This document shows, piece by piece, positions 24,155 through 33,137 of a stretch of DNA of 48,684 bases. A model generated the notes under the pieces. It made no database searches. It was not told the origin of the DNA and worked only from the letters and a program-made list of their open reading frames with translations. The DNA lies in the IMG/VR virus record IMGVR_UViG_3300020171_000017, positions 1 through 48,684 of that record, one strand, 5' to 3'. Source of the DNA: a virus. Position numbers and translations under genes: made by a program. Positions within the stretch are counted from its first letter, which is position 1; every line of letters begins with the position of its first letter.

Positions 24155-25264
24155 ATGCGAATTTTGATAGCTAATACAGAGTTTGAAGACAGAGAATATT
24201 CATCAAGTGACAGTTTAATTCAGGCTTTTAAAGATCTTGGGCATGAAGTTATTACGTGTGGCGCGAAACTCGGTAATTTTGAAGGTGAAATGTTGAGTAA
24301 AAGAGATGTTAAAGTATACGATAGCAGGGTGCATCCTGAAATTTATTCTTATGATCATATTTTACAGCAATGTGATAAAGCGCCTGATCTGATTTTACAG
24401 GTAGATCCGCATTTTTATTTTATAGGAGAAAAACCTAAAGGCATAAAATGCGCATATTATATTGTTGATGTGCATCGTGGCGCCGAAGTATTTAGAAAAA
24501 TGGCTATAACAGGCAAGTTTGATTATGTGTTTATAGCGCAAAAATATTTTATGCCGCATTTTAAAAGAATAGGATTAAACTGTTATTGGTTACCGCGCGC
24601 GTATGATGACATATATATAAAAGAATATGAAGATGTTAATATTGAATGTGATATTTCGTTTTGCGGCGAAACAGGATTGCACAGCACTTTAAATACATTT
24701 AATGACATAGATGAGCAATTACAATTAACATATCATAAAGATGCGTATGAACTAATTTCGTCAGATTTACGTTATCGCAGTTGGGAAAATCATACTATGG
24801 AATATGCTGAACGCGCAGAAATATTTACTAGATTATCAAGAGATTTTAATTTAAGAATATATGCTAAATCTTATGGGTCAAAATACGCGCAAGCGATATG
24901 TCGAGGCAAAATAACTGTAAACCATAGTTTATGGAAAGATTCGGCCTTACGTAATTTTGAAGTATTAGCGTGCAATAGATTTTTAATTTCTGATTATATA
25001 CCTTTTCAAGAAAAGTTATTATTAGATAAAGTGCATTATAGGTCATATAATCAATCTTTTAGGCCTTTTTTACAGAATTTTGATTTAGAATATGAAGAAA
25101 TAAAAATGCTGGTTGATTATTATTTAAATAATGATGATGAACGAAATAAGATTATTCAGCAAGGTAATGAATTTGTAAAGAAGTATCATACTTTTAAACA
25201 TAGAGCACAAACTATTATCGATACTGTTAATGGAAAATGCGATGGATATATTAAACCCTATTGA
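24155..25264 (+). CDS. CgeB-like GT-B glycosyltransferase
   Basis: A 369-residue protein starting one base after the previous stop. The start MRILIANTEFEDREYSSSDS and the segment CDISFCGETG match the domain join seen in CgeB-type enzymes. The end is LRNFEVLACNRFLISDYIPF, then LVDYYLNNDDERNKIIQQGN and a final KHRAQTIID, the family's donor-site helix and closing helices. It shares this ending with the preceding protein, suggesting an old duplication with different acceptor halves. The last 35 bases overlap the radical SAM gene in another frame. Confidence 0.8.
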   Translation: MRILIANTEFEDREYSSSDSLIQAFKDLGHEVITCGAKLGNFEGEMLSKRDVKVYDSRVHPEIYSYDHILQQCDKAPDLILQVDPHFYFIGEKPKGIKCAYYIVDVHRGAEVFRKMAITGKFDYVFIAQKYFMPHFKRIGLNCYWLPRAYDDIYIKEYEDVNIECDISFCGETGLHSTLNTFNDIDEQLQLTYHKDAYELISSDLRYRSWENHTMEYAERAEIFTRLSRDFNLRIYAKSYGSKYAQAICRGKITVNHSLWKDSALRNFEVLACNRFLISDYIPFQEKLLLDKVHYRSYNQSFRPFLQNFDLEYEEIKMLVDYYLNNDDERNKIIQQGNEFVKKYHTFKHRAQTIIDTVNGKCDGYIKPY

Positions 25265-26258
25265 TCCAATAAAAATAATTATGCATAAAGATAAAATTAT
25301 GCAGATTATTAACAACGAATTGCCGTTGCCTATTACCGTAGGTTTAGATATTTCTAATTATTGCAATAATGATTGTGTTTGGTGTTTATTTAAAGAGTAT
25401 CGTAAAAATCATTTATGCAATATGCCGAAAGATTTGATTTTTAAAACCCTTCTTGATTTAAAAAATGCGGGTGTTTTTGCGGTATGCCTTTCAGGCGGCG
25501 GTGAACCGACGATGGATGTGGTATGTAATGATACAATATTATACGCAAAAGAGGTAGGATTAGATATTTCTCTTAATACAAATGGCGTGTTACTTGATAC
25601 CATTAGTGATGATGCTATTAAGGCATTAACCTATCTTCGAGTAAGCCTTGATGCAGGTTCTAATGAAACGCATAATTTATTACATCAACCAAAAGAAAAA
25701 GATAGTTTCAATAAAATCATCTCTGTATTAAAAACCATTTGCGCTAAAAAATTAACGACTGTTGGTGTAGGATTTTTAGTACATCAATTAAATTGCCATG
25801 AAATTTTAGCTTTAACTAAAATTCTTGATGATATTGGCTGTGATTATTTGCAGGTTAGGCCGCTTAAAAATATTGTTTTAGATAAAGATAGTGAAGAAAA
25901 GTTTTTAGAACAACTTGTTTTGATTAAGCAGCAACTAAAGATAAAAGTTTTTGAAACTTTCACTAAAATGGAAGATACAATAAATAAGAAAGTTTGTTTT
26001 TCTAATTGTTATGTAAAATATCTTGTTTCTAATATAGGTCCTGATGGATATGTATATCCATGTTGTGAATTGCGCGGTGTTAAACCGATAGGCAATATAA
26101 AATATGACAGTTTTTTTGAAATATGGCATTCATCTAATCATAAAAATATTTTAAAGAATATTGATATAGTTAATTGTCCACCTTGTAAATATGCTAAAAC
26201 TAATGAAATAATAGAGAAATATATAGTAAATGATCCAATCCACAGAAATTTCATATAG
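25230..26258 (+). CDS. radical SAM/SPASM enzyme
   Basis: A 342-residue protein. The radical SAM cluster is CNNDCVWC (CxxxCxxC, about residues 46-53), followed by the SAM-binding SGGGEPTMD. The C-terminus is a SPASM-type auxiliary-cluster domain (CFSNCYVKYLVSNIGPDGYVYPCCE...GNI...IW, then CPPCK). Such enzymes do radical chemistry on peptides or sugars, for example dehydrogenation, epimerisation or carbon-carbon bond formation. The start at 25230 overlaps the previous gene by 35 bp; an internal ATG at 25242 is possible. In this block it may remodel a sugar or aminosugar precursor. Substrate unknown. Confidence 0.88.
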   Translation: MENAMDILNPIDPIKIIMHKDKIMQIINNELPLPITVGLDISNYCNNDCVWCLFKEYRKNHLCNMPKDLIFKTLLDLKNAGVFAVCLSGGGEPTMDVVCNDTILYAKEVGLDISLNTNGVLLDTISDDAIKALTYLRVSLDAGSNETHNLLHQPKEKDSFNKIISVLKTICAKKLTTVGVGFLVHQLNCHEILALTKILDDIGCDYLQVRPLKNIVLDKDSEEKFLEQLVLIKQQLKIKVFETFTKMEDTINKKVCFSNCYVKYLVSNIGPDGYVYPCCELRGVKPIGNIKYDSFFEIWHSSNHKNILKNIDIVNCPPCKYAKTNEIIEKYIVNDPIHRNFI

Positions 26259-26849
26259 ATGGAAGAAATAACTGAAATTCTTAAAGGTACACTTCTTGAT
26301 TATTCAAATCTCGTGCGGCATTCTGATGATATGTATAAAATAGAACGCATGCAGCATAGGCTTCAGTGGTTAAAAGAAAATAGTTGCGGCAGAATCATTG
26401 AAGTAGGTTGTGCTACAGGTTATGTTTTGAATTATGTGAATGGTCATGTCGGCATTGACACAGATAGAGAAAGGTTAAAAGTTGCGAAAACACGTTGCCC
26501 TAATTTAGAATTTTATTTATGTGATGCACAGAAGATAGATTTTCCCGATAAATTTTTTGATACAGTATTGTTGCCGGAAATCCTTGAACATATGCCGTTT
26601 GATAAAAGCATTAAAGTATTCGAAGAAGCGGTTAGGTTAGGGAATTGTGTTATATTCACAGTTCCGAAAGCTGGTGGAGAAGAAGATAGAAATAAGAATC
26701 CCGAACATTTTTGGTTGGCTACTGATTATGAAGTAAAACAATTAATGAAAGAGAGAAAAATTACCGCGAAATTTGAATCTGATGATTTCTTTTTCATAAA
26801 AATAAATAGTTCTATCCACAAAAATTTCGTGTACGGAGAACAGAATTGA
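26259..26849 (+). CDS. class I SAM-dependent methyltransferase
   Basis: A 196-residue protein starting directly after the radical SAM stop. Motif I is IIEVGCATGYVLNYV (about 45-59), the acidic residue after strand 2 is in GIDTDRERLKVA, and DTVLLPEILEHMP is the type-11 motif IV. It is a compact single-domain enzyme. Its stop overlaps the TTG start of the ATP-grasp gene (TTGA), so the radical SAM, methyltransferase, ATP-grasp and epimerase genes form a tightly coupled series. The substrate is probably a sugar-linked intermediate. Confidence 0.85.
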   Translation: MEEITEILKGTLLDYSNLVRHSDDMYKIERMQHRLQWLKENSCGRIIEVGCATGYVLNYVNGHVGIDTDRERLKVAKTRCPNLEFYLCDAQKIDFPDKFFDTVLLPEILEHMPFDKSIKVFEEAVRLGNCVIFTVPKAGGEEDRNKNPEHFWLATDYEVKQLMKERKITAKFESDDFFFIKINSSIHKNFVYGEQN

Positions 26850-27877
26850 AAAATATACTCGTTTTAAGCGCGGGTGGTTCAGCAAGCACTAATTTTATCA
26901 GATCATTAAGGTTATCAAGTGAAGAATTTAATATTGTCGGCACTGATTCAAATAAATATTATATACAAAGATCAGAAGCAGCAAAAAGTTACTTAATACC
27001 TTTATGCATAGATCAAGGTTATATACCTGCATTAAAACAGATTGTTAAAAAAGAGAAGATAGATTTTATGCATTTACAAAATGACAGGGAAATATCGGTT
27101 ATTTCAGAAAATAGAAAAGAATTTAAAAATAAATTGTTTTTGCCTGATAAAGAAACAATTAGAATTTGCCTTGATAAATATAAATCATATTTAAAATGGA
27201 AAAATATAGTGCCACAGCCAAAAAAGTTTCTTATAAAAACAAAGGCTAATTTAAAAACCGCGTTTAGTTTATTAAAAGATGAAAAATGGTTAAGAGAAAT
27301 TACAGGCGCAGGCGGCAGAGGGTCATTAAAAACAACTGATTTTGATGAAGCTTTTTATTGGATTAATAAACATAATGGTTGGGGTAAATATGAAGCAGCT
27401 GAATTCTTATCTGATCAATCAATTACCTGGTCATCTATATGGCAAGATGGTAAATTAATTGTTGCCCAAGGCAGAAAGAGGCTGTTCTGGGAGTTAGCTG
27501 CAAATACATTATCAGGTGTAACTGGTTCTACAGGCGGCGCGGTAACAATTTCAGATAAAGCGTTAGATGAAATAGCAGAAGCAAGCATTCTTGCGATCGA
27601 TAAAAAACCACATGGAATATTCTCGGTAGATCTGACCTATGATAGAAATGGTGTGCCAAATGTTACGGAAATTAACATCGCCAGGTTCTTCACTACTATT
27701 CTTTTTTTTACAGAAGCAGGCTTAAACATGCCTTTGATATATACAAAACTTTTTTTTAATGAAGAAATTAAAATTGATAAAAAATACAATCCATTATCGG
27801 ATAATTATGCATGGATTCGCGGCATGGATTTTTTGCCTAAATTATTAACCCCAGAAAAATTTGAAAATTTAAAATGA
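26846..27877 (+). CDS. ATP-grasp carboxylate ligase (carbamoyl-phosphate-synthase-like)
   Basis: A 343-residue protein with a TTG start (26846) behind CGGAGAA. The N-terminal pre-ATP-grasp domain starts MKNILVLSAGGSASTNFIRSL, with GTDSNKYY. The central part has the ATP-binding REITGAGGRGS loop. The C-terminal metal site is FSVDLTYDRNGVPNVTEINIARF, with acidic and Asn residues at the expected places. ATP-grasp enzymes join a carboxylate to an amine or thiol through an acyl phosphate. In a glycan block it could add an amino acid to a uronic-acid or amino sugar. Normal length, no truncation. Confidence 0.85.
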   Translation: MKNILVLSAGGSASTNFIRSLRLSSEEFNIVGTDSNKYYIQRSEAAKSYLIPLCIDQGYIPALKQIVKKEKIDFMHLQNDREISVISENRKEFKNKLFLPDKETIRICLDKYKSYLKWKNIVPQPKKFLIKTKANLKTAFSLLKDEKWLREITGAGGRGSLKTTDFDEAFYWINKHNGWGKYEAAEFLSDQSITWSSIWQDGKLIVAQGRKRLFWELAANTLSGVTGSTGGAVTISDKALDEIAEASILAIDKKPHGIFSVDLTYDRNGVPNVTEINIARFFTTILFFTEAGLNMPLIYTKLFFNEEIKIDKKYNPLSDNYAWIRGMDFLPKLLTPEKFENLK

Positions 27878-28815
27878 AAAATATTATTGTTGGTGGCGCG
27901 GGTTTTATAGGCAGTTATTTAGCCGATTCTTTAATTTTAAGAGGCAATGAAGTTGTTGTGATTGACAATCTTTTTTCTGGTAATTTAAAAAATCTAGATT
28001 TTATTAAAGGCAGTAAAAAGCTTAAGATTTATAAAGAAGATTTTATTGATATAAAAAAAATGCGGTCTATTTTTAAAAAAGAAAAACCTGATATGCTGTT
28101 TAATTTAGCTACGGCAGGTTTAATCAGGGCTCTTGAAAATCCAATATGGTGTTTTGATCAAGAAATTAGATTAGCAGAAACAGCATGCCAACTATTAAAA
28201 GAAGGATTAGTTAAACAAATGGTGCATTTTTCTACTTCTGAGGTATATGGCAATGTTGGTATGCCGGTAATAGATCCAGAATATTCAAGGACAGAGCCGA
28301 CTACAACTTATGCCGCAGGCAAATTAGCCGCCGATCATCTTATATCGGCAATGGTTGATTTAAATGCTGTTATTATACGATCATTTAATAATTTTGGCAG
28401 CAGGCAGCATAATTTAAAGTATCAAGGCATTATACCAAAGACTATAAATTTATTAAGGCAGAATAAACATGTAACAATTTATGGCGATGGCAGTCAAACA
28501 AGGGATTTTATTTATGTAGGCGATACAATTAACCGATTATTTATAATTTTAAGGCATCATTTTGCTTTGTCTAAAGAAAATCGCAGAAAAATCTATCATA
28601 TTTGTTCAGAACAAGAAGTATCTATATTGAAATTAGTTGAGATGATTGCTGGAATCGGGAATTTTGATTTAAAAATTGATTTTGTTGAAGAAAGAAAAGG
28701 TGAAATAAATCGATTAACAGGTAAGCAAACCTTGATAGAAGGAGAAGTATTGCCGAAAGCAGCTCTTTTAGAAGATGTAATAAGAAATTTAATTAACCAA
28801 AGGGGATTTTCATGA
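27874..28815 (+). CDS. NAD-dependent sugar-nucleotide epimerase/dehydratase
   Basis: A 313-residue extended short-chain dehydrogenase. The NAD-binding GGAGFIGSYLAD starts at residue 7, the acidic residue VVIDNLFSG ends strand 2, FSTSEVYG is the active-site Ser/Thr region, and Y-AAG-K (TTYAAGKLAADH) is the catalytic Tyr/Lys pair. RSFNNFGSRQ and GDGSQTRDFIYVGD are the substrate-binding motifs of UDP- or dTDP-sugar enzymes. It acts as an epimerase, dehydratase or decarboxylase on a nucleotide sugar; which one cannot be read from the motifs. It overlaps both neighbours by ATGA. Confidence 0.9.
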   Translation: MKNIIVGGAGFIGSYLADSLILRGNEVVVIDNLFSGNLKNLDFIKGSKKLKIYKEDFIDIKKMRSIFKKEKPDMLFNLATAGLIRALENPIWCFDQEIRLAETACQLLKEGLVKQMVHFSTSEVYGNVGMPVIDPEYSRTEPTTTYAAGKLAADHLISAMVDLNAVIIRSFNNFGSRQHNLKYQGIIPKTINLLRQNKHVTIYGDGSQTRDFIYVGDTINRLFIILRHHFALSKENRRKIYHICSEQEVSILKLVEMIAGIGNFDLKIDFVEERKGEINRLTGKQTLIEGEVLPKAALLEDVIRNLINQRGFS

Positions 28816-29765
28816 AAGTCGCAATTTTAGGTGCATCAGGTTTTACAGGCAGAAATTTATTGTTAAATTTACCTAAAGATTGGCAGATTTATGCATTTTT
28901 CAATACTGACAAAACATTTCAAGATTGGGTAATTAAGAAAAATATAAAAGTAATACCGATTAAAGTTAATTTATCTGATACCTTTATTATATTAGGTAAA
29001 GATATTCCTAACCATTTTGATTTAGTAATATCGCTTATAGGCAATACACAAAGAGTGGCAATAGAAGAACAACCGTTATATGATTTTAATGCCGATACAT
29101 TTGCCATAAGTAATTTTTTTAGTAACTTTACTTGTGATAAGTGCATTTATTTTTCAAGCGGCGCGGTTTATGAAAATCATGTAGGCCTTGTTTCAGTAGA
29201 TAAAACAAAAGGCCTGAAACCAACGATGTCGTATCCAATAGCTAAATTAACTAGTGAATATATCATTTCTCATTTTCATTGGCGTAATCGGATAAATCAA
29301 TATTTGATAGTCAGATTTTTTGGTGCGTATGGCCCGTATCAAAAGAATAATAAGATAGTTCTTTCTACGATTAAAAAATTATTTATTGATAAAGAAAAAG
29401 AATTAAATTTTACAGGTACAGGCAAAAATTTGTTTGACGCCATGTATGTGCAAGATGCTATAGATTGGATATTATTAGCTGTGCAGAAAGAATTTAAAAA
29501 TCAAACTATAGATTTTGGATTGGCAAAACCTATAACAATTAAACAACTGATTAAATCAATTGCAAAAGCCTGTGATAGAAAAGATGTAGTTATTAATTTT
29601 GATGGTTTGCCGCCAAAAGAAGATTATTATTTTAGGTTAGGTGATGAAAATTTTACTGTATTACCGCCATTTGGTTATAAATTTAAAGTTAGTTTAGAAA
29701 AAGGGCTGGTATTAACAAGAGATTGGATATTGAAAAATGTAGATATTTTATGGCCGAAGAATTAG
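28812..29765 (+). CDS. NAD-dependent epimerase/reductase
   Basis: A 317-residue SDR-fold enzyme with GASGFTGRN near the N-terminus, the active-site strand IYFSSGAVYE and the catalytic pair in SYPIAKLTSE (Y-x3-K). The domain 2 motifs are RFFGAYGPYQ and FDAMYVQDAIDW. It is more divergent than the epimerase just upstream and resembles reductase- or synthase-type members that finish deoxysugar pathways. The two may act in sequence on one nucleotide sugar. A later ATG at 29774 starts the next methyltransferase after a strong AGGAGG. Confidence 0.85.
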   Translation: MKVAILGASGFTGRNLLLNLPKDWQIYAFFNTDKTFQDWVIKKNIKVIPIKVNLSDTFIILGKDIPNHFDLVISLIGNTQRVAIEEQPLYDFNADTFAISNFFSNFTCDKCIYFSSGAVYENHVGLVSVDKTKGLKPTMSYPIAKLTSEYIISHFHWRNRINQYLIVRFFGAYGPYQKNNKIVLSTIKKLFIDKEKELNFTGTGKNLFDAMYVQDAIDWILLAVQKEFKNQTIDFGLAKPITIKQLIKSIAKACDRKDVVINFDGLPPKEDYYFRLGDENFTVLPPFGYKFKVSLEKGLVLTRDWILKNVDILWPKN

Positions 29766-29773
29766 GAGGAATA

Positions 29774-30727
29774 ATGCAAAGAGATTATCTTAGCGAAAAA
29801 GCGATTAGAGAATTAGAAGAACGTTGGCAGGCTGATTACCGTTGGATTGATGAATATGATCGTTATATGAAAGGTGATTTAGATCCAGTTATCAATAGAT
29901 ATTATGAAACGACCAAAGATTATAATATTGATATTTACGCTATTAATTTTGATCACGCAGGCATAGGTATGGAAGATTCGTTTTTTAGAGATAATATTTA
30001 TCCAATGCCTAAAAATAAAAATATCTTAGATATCGGCTATGGTTATGGGGCTTTTTTAAGAAAAGTAGAGCCTAATAATAAATTTGTGGCAGGTATAGAT
30101 ATTGGCATGAACGGATTTAAAATGTGCAAAGATTTAGTGGATAAAAGAGTGGCTTTATTGTATTTAGATATTTCCCGCGAGAGAATGCCGTTTTGTGATA
30201 ATACTTTTGATATAGCAAATATTACTGAGACTATTGAACATGTTGATAATCCTTTTTGGGTTTTTTCTGAAATTAAACGAGTAATGAAAGATAACGGCCA
30301 TTTGATTGTTACATTTCCAGAACAAGAAGATCAAGCAGGTGCCTGGGGCGGTGAACATTTACATTTATATCCAGGATTATTTAGAAGGTGTGATTTTAGA
30401 AGGTTTATGATGCAGTTGTTTTTTAAATTAATTTCATATAGTGAAAATGGCGGTACAGGTAAATTTATTTTTAAAAATATTAAAGAAAGGTATGTCAACG
30501 CTTATTGTGTCGCAAAAGGCGATTTTAAAGCTAATTTAGTATATGAACGAATCCGTAATTGGGATGAAGATTTAGAACAACCTATTCCTGCGCATCCACA
30601 TAATAAAGAATTGCAGCCAGGCCAACAAAAACCTCGGCTTGTTATAGATGAAAGAGTTGATATACAAAAAGAAATGGCATGGGTATTTGATGCTAATACG
30701 ACAGAACCGCCAAAAATGGAGTTTTAA
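29774..30727 (+). CDS. class I SAM-dependent methyltransferase
   Basis: A 317-residue protein. An ATG at 29723 lies inside the previous gene, but AGGAGG at 29764-29769 fits ATG 29774, so I use that start. Motif I is ILDIGYGYGAFLRKV, with Tyr in place of a more usual Cys or Ala. The acidic GIDIGMNGFKM and the type-11 DIANITETIEHVDNPFWV follow. An extra N-terminal region of about 85 charged residues and a C-terminal extension of about 70 residues (Pro-rich, HPHNKELQPGQQKPR) distinguish it from the compact enzymes nearby. The substrate is not evident. Confidence 0.85.
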   Translation: MQRDYLSEKAIRELEERWQADYRWIDEYDRYMKGDLDPVINRYYETTKDYNIDIYAINFDHAGIGMEDSFFRDNIYPMPKNKNILDIGYGYGAFLRKVEPNNKFVAGIDIGMNGFKMCKDLVDKRVALLYLDISRERMPFCDNTFDIANITETIEHVDNPFWVFSEIKRVMKDNGHLIVTFPEQEDQAGAWGGEHLHLYPGLFRRCDFRRFMMQLFFKLISYSENGGTGKFIFKNIKERYVNAYCVAKGDFKANLVYERIRNWDEDLEQPIPAHPHNKELQPGQQKPRLVIDERVDIQKEMAWVFDANTTEPPKMEF

Positions 30728-30730
30728 AAA

Positions 30731-31507
30731 ATGTTAAATATTTCGATTATTATTCCTATTGGTTCACGCAATGCAATGTTAAAATGGTGTGTAAAAACAA
30801 TTCGTGAAAATTCTGTCAATTCTAATCATGAGATTATTGTAGGTTTTGATAGGATTCGTGTCGTAAAAGATATGTCAAAACCAATAGAGAATCAGCCTGA
30901 ATCTATAATCAAATGGCACGAACTGCCGTCTAAAGAGTTATTAGATTTTTTAGAAAGGTATAACTGTAAATGCTACAATTTAGGTGAATTAGGCGATCAT
31001 TACCGCGATACTAATGCTTGTGTAAGGTATTGTTCAAATGAATGGATGAACTTCATGCATAACGATATTTATTGCGCTAAAAATTGGGATTTAGGCGTAA
31101 TGAACGCTATAGAAAGTGGTTTCGCAGTTAATCATGATATTATTATTCCTAATAGCTTGCCTGATCATGCGCAGCCTGCTGGCATAGCGCATCAAACTGT
31201 GATTGACGTATTTAAAAGTGATTTTATAAGTTCTCAAGAAAAAGAGATTTATACTTTTAATGATGCTAAAGTAGAAGCTTTTATTAAACTATTTTCTAAA
31301 CCAGGCCAATATTTTAAAGAGTTGGAAAGAAATTTGTCATGGGTGTGTCCTATTACTATCAAAAAAGATAGTTTTATTAAAGCTGGAATGTATCCTGTAA
31401 AAGAGCCGTTTCCATTTGGCAATGATTTAGCGTTAGATAGAGCTATAACTGATAAACTACGTGGTAATAAAATTGTGCCGTTAGATAGTTTCATTTGGCA
31501 TCTATAG
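30731..31507 (+). CDS. GT2-like glycosyltransferase
   Basis: A 258-residue GT-A-fold protein. The opening LNISIIIPIGSRNAMLKWCVKTI is a typical GT2 start. The DxD position is replaced by MHNDIYCAKNWD, and LDRAITDKL lies near the end where the catalytic base helix is expected. It is short but ends properly before the next gene. The next gene encodes another GT2 protein with a similar opening (NFSIILPTRYRSKMMEY), so the pair may be distant paralogues. Cytoplasmic; donor and acceptor unknown. Confidence 0.8.
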   Translation: MLNISIIIPIGSRNAMLKWCVKTIRENSVNSNHEIIVGFDRIRVVKDMSKPIENQPESIIKWHELPSKELLDFLERYNCKCYNLGELGDHYRDTNACVRYCSNEWMNFMHNDIYCAKNWDLGVMNAIESGFAVNHDIIIPNSLPDHAQPAGIAHQTVIDVFKSDFISSQEKEIYTFNDAKVEAFIKLFSKPGQYFKELERNLSWVCPITIKKDSFIKAGMYPVKEPFPFGNDLALDRAITDKLRGNKIVPLDSFIWHL

Positions 31508-31515
31508 GAAAATTT

Positions 31516-32331
31516 ATGAACTTTTCAATTATTTTACCGACAAGATACCGTTCAAAAATGATGGAATATTTTTTGTATTCATTAAAAAGAAACAGCGTTT
31601 TTGAGCATGAAGTTATTGTTATATGCGATATATTTACTAGTTGGCAGACATATAAGTATTTACAAGAACATAATATATTTTATTACCAAGTTGATTATTG
31701 CAACTGGTATAAAATGTTAAATTTCGGCGCAGATAAAGCAAAGAATGAATACCTCGCTTTATGTCAAGATGATGTTTTGTTTGGCTATCATTGGGATGAG
31801 CTGTTACAAAGATATTTACATAAATTAAATATGATAGCGCCTACTTTTTTAGAACATGTGAATGGCCATTATTTTGGGTCATATGACAAAGACAATGTAA
31901 GGCATTTAGAAGATTTTAATTTTGATGAGTTTGATTCATATTGTAAAGCACATAGTAACGCGCCTTTACACGGTGACGTAAAACATCCTATGATCATACA
32001 TAAAGAAACTTTTAATCAGTTAGGTAAATTTACATGTTTTACAGGCCAAGAAAGAGTGCATTTGCATCATGAATCTGGTTTTAAGTTTAGGTTACAGCAA
32101 ATTGGTGGACAAGCATTTGGTGTAGGCAATTCTTTTATATACCATATACCTAATGTTGGATATGATCAAAACATACCGAGATATGGTTATGATTTTTATC
32201 AGGGTCCAACTCATATACCTTTAGAATGCAAGAAATGTGGTTTTAAACAGGCAGGCAGTGAACTGACTAGTAAAGAGTTAGATGATGCTATTAATAGAGG
32301 ATATTGGATATGTCAAACATGCAGGAAGTGA
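31516..32331 (+). CDS. GT2-like glycosyltransferase with a C-terminal zinc ribbon
   Basis: A 271-residue protein from ATG 31516, behind AGGAAAA; an upstream TTG at 31495 overlaps the previous gene and is rejected. The GT-A core is SIILPTRYRSKMMEYFL, with the metal site in LALCQDDVLFGYHWD. An unusual tail (about 232-271) carries CKKCG and CQTC, two CxxC pairs that make a zinc ribbon, a feature rarely seen on glycosyltransferases. The ribbon could contact nucleic acid or a partner protein. His-rich segments (VHLHHESG) occur before it. Confidence 0.8.
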   Translation: MNFSIILPTRYRSKMMEYFLYSLKRNSVFEHEVIVICDIFTSWQTYKYLQEHNIFYYQVDYCNWYKMLNFGADKAKNEYLALCQDDVLFGYHWDELLQRYLHKLNMIAPTFLEHVNGHYFGSYDKDNVRHLEDFNFDEFDSYCKAHSNAPLHGDVKHPMIIHKETFNQLGKFTCFTGQERVHLHHESGFKFRLQQIGGQAFGVGNSFIYHIPNVGYDQNIPRYGYDFYQGPTHIPLECKKCGFKQAGSELTSKELDDAINRGYWICQTCRK

Positions 32332-33137
32332 TGTCCAGAAATTTTGATGATGATCTTTATGAGTTTACAGGGAAAAGACAATCTGATTATCAAGAGATAC
32401 GCGATAAATTTGAGCAGCAATACGGCATTAATGGGTTAGATCCATATTGTTTGACAGATGTTGATTTAACTTCGCCTACGCATAAAGGTTTAATTGATGC
32501 TTATAATGATCCAATATTCAATGCGTATGTTTATAGTTATAACGGTATTTTCCCTAAAACATTGCCGATAGATTATCCTAATTTAGAATCAGAACCTGTT
32601 ATTGGAAAATTTTTAAATCGGCCAAATGAAATTCTTAAAGGCAATCGGTTATTAGAATACGGCTGTGGCGGTTGTAATACGGCATTTATGTTTTGGTTGG
32701 CTGGTTTTGATCTTACTTTATGTGATTTGCCTTTAGATTGGCTGAAATTTTTAGAATGGAGAATAAAAAAATATGAAGTACCGAGAATAAAATTTATATA
32801 CATAGAAGATAATGCGTCATTTTTGCCTGATAATGAAATGTTTGATTGTTTTTATACGCATGATGTTTTTGAGCATGTAGTTAATCCTGCCTGGGCTTTA
32901 TTTCATATTTCACAACATATAAAACCTGGTGCGTTAATTTATATAGAATTAAAGTTTCATTCTGGCGGTTTTCATTTAGCAGTTGACTATAATAAATTTA
33001 ATTTAGAAAAAGATAAAATAAGCAATGAAGACGGCAATCAGTTATGGCGCGATGTTATTAATATGTGCGATATCGTGCCTGTACCTCTTAATTGGCAATA
33101 TCCACCATATTTTTTTAGAAAGTTATGGAAAAATTAA
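32331..33137 (+). CDS. class I SAM-dependent methyltransferase
   Basis: A 268-residue protein. ATG 32331 shares its A with the previous TGA and has AGGAAG just upstream; a TTG at 32304 is less likely. Motif I is LLEYGCGGCNTAFMFWLAGF, the acidic LCDLPLDWLKF follows, and the type-11 motif is DCFYTHDVFEHVVNPAWAL. The tail GALIYIELKFHSGGFHLAVD is typical of O-methyltransferases with a His near the active site. It is coupled to the genes on both sides. The acceptor is probably a sugar. Confidence 0.85.
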   Translation: MSRNFDDDLYEFTGKRQSDYQEIRDKFEQQYGINGLDPYCLTDVDLTSPTHKGLIDAYNDPIFNAYVYSYNGIFPKTLPIDYPNLESEPVIGKFLNRPNEILKGNRLLEYGCGGCNTAFMFWLAGFDLTLCDLPLDWLKFLEWRIKKYEVPRIKFIYIEDNASFLPDNEMFDCFYTHDVFEHVVNPAWALFHISQHIKPGALIYIELKFHSGGFHLAVDYNKFNLEKDKISNEDGNQLWRDVINMCDIVPVPLNWQYPPYFFRKLWKN

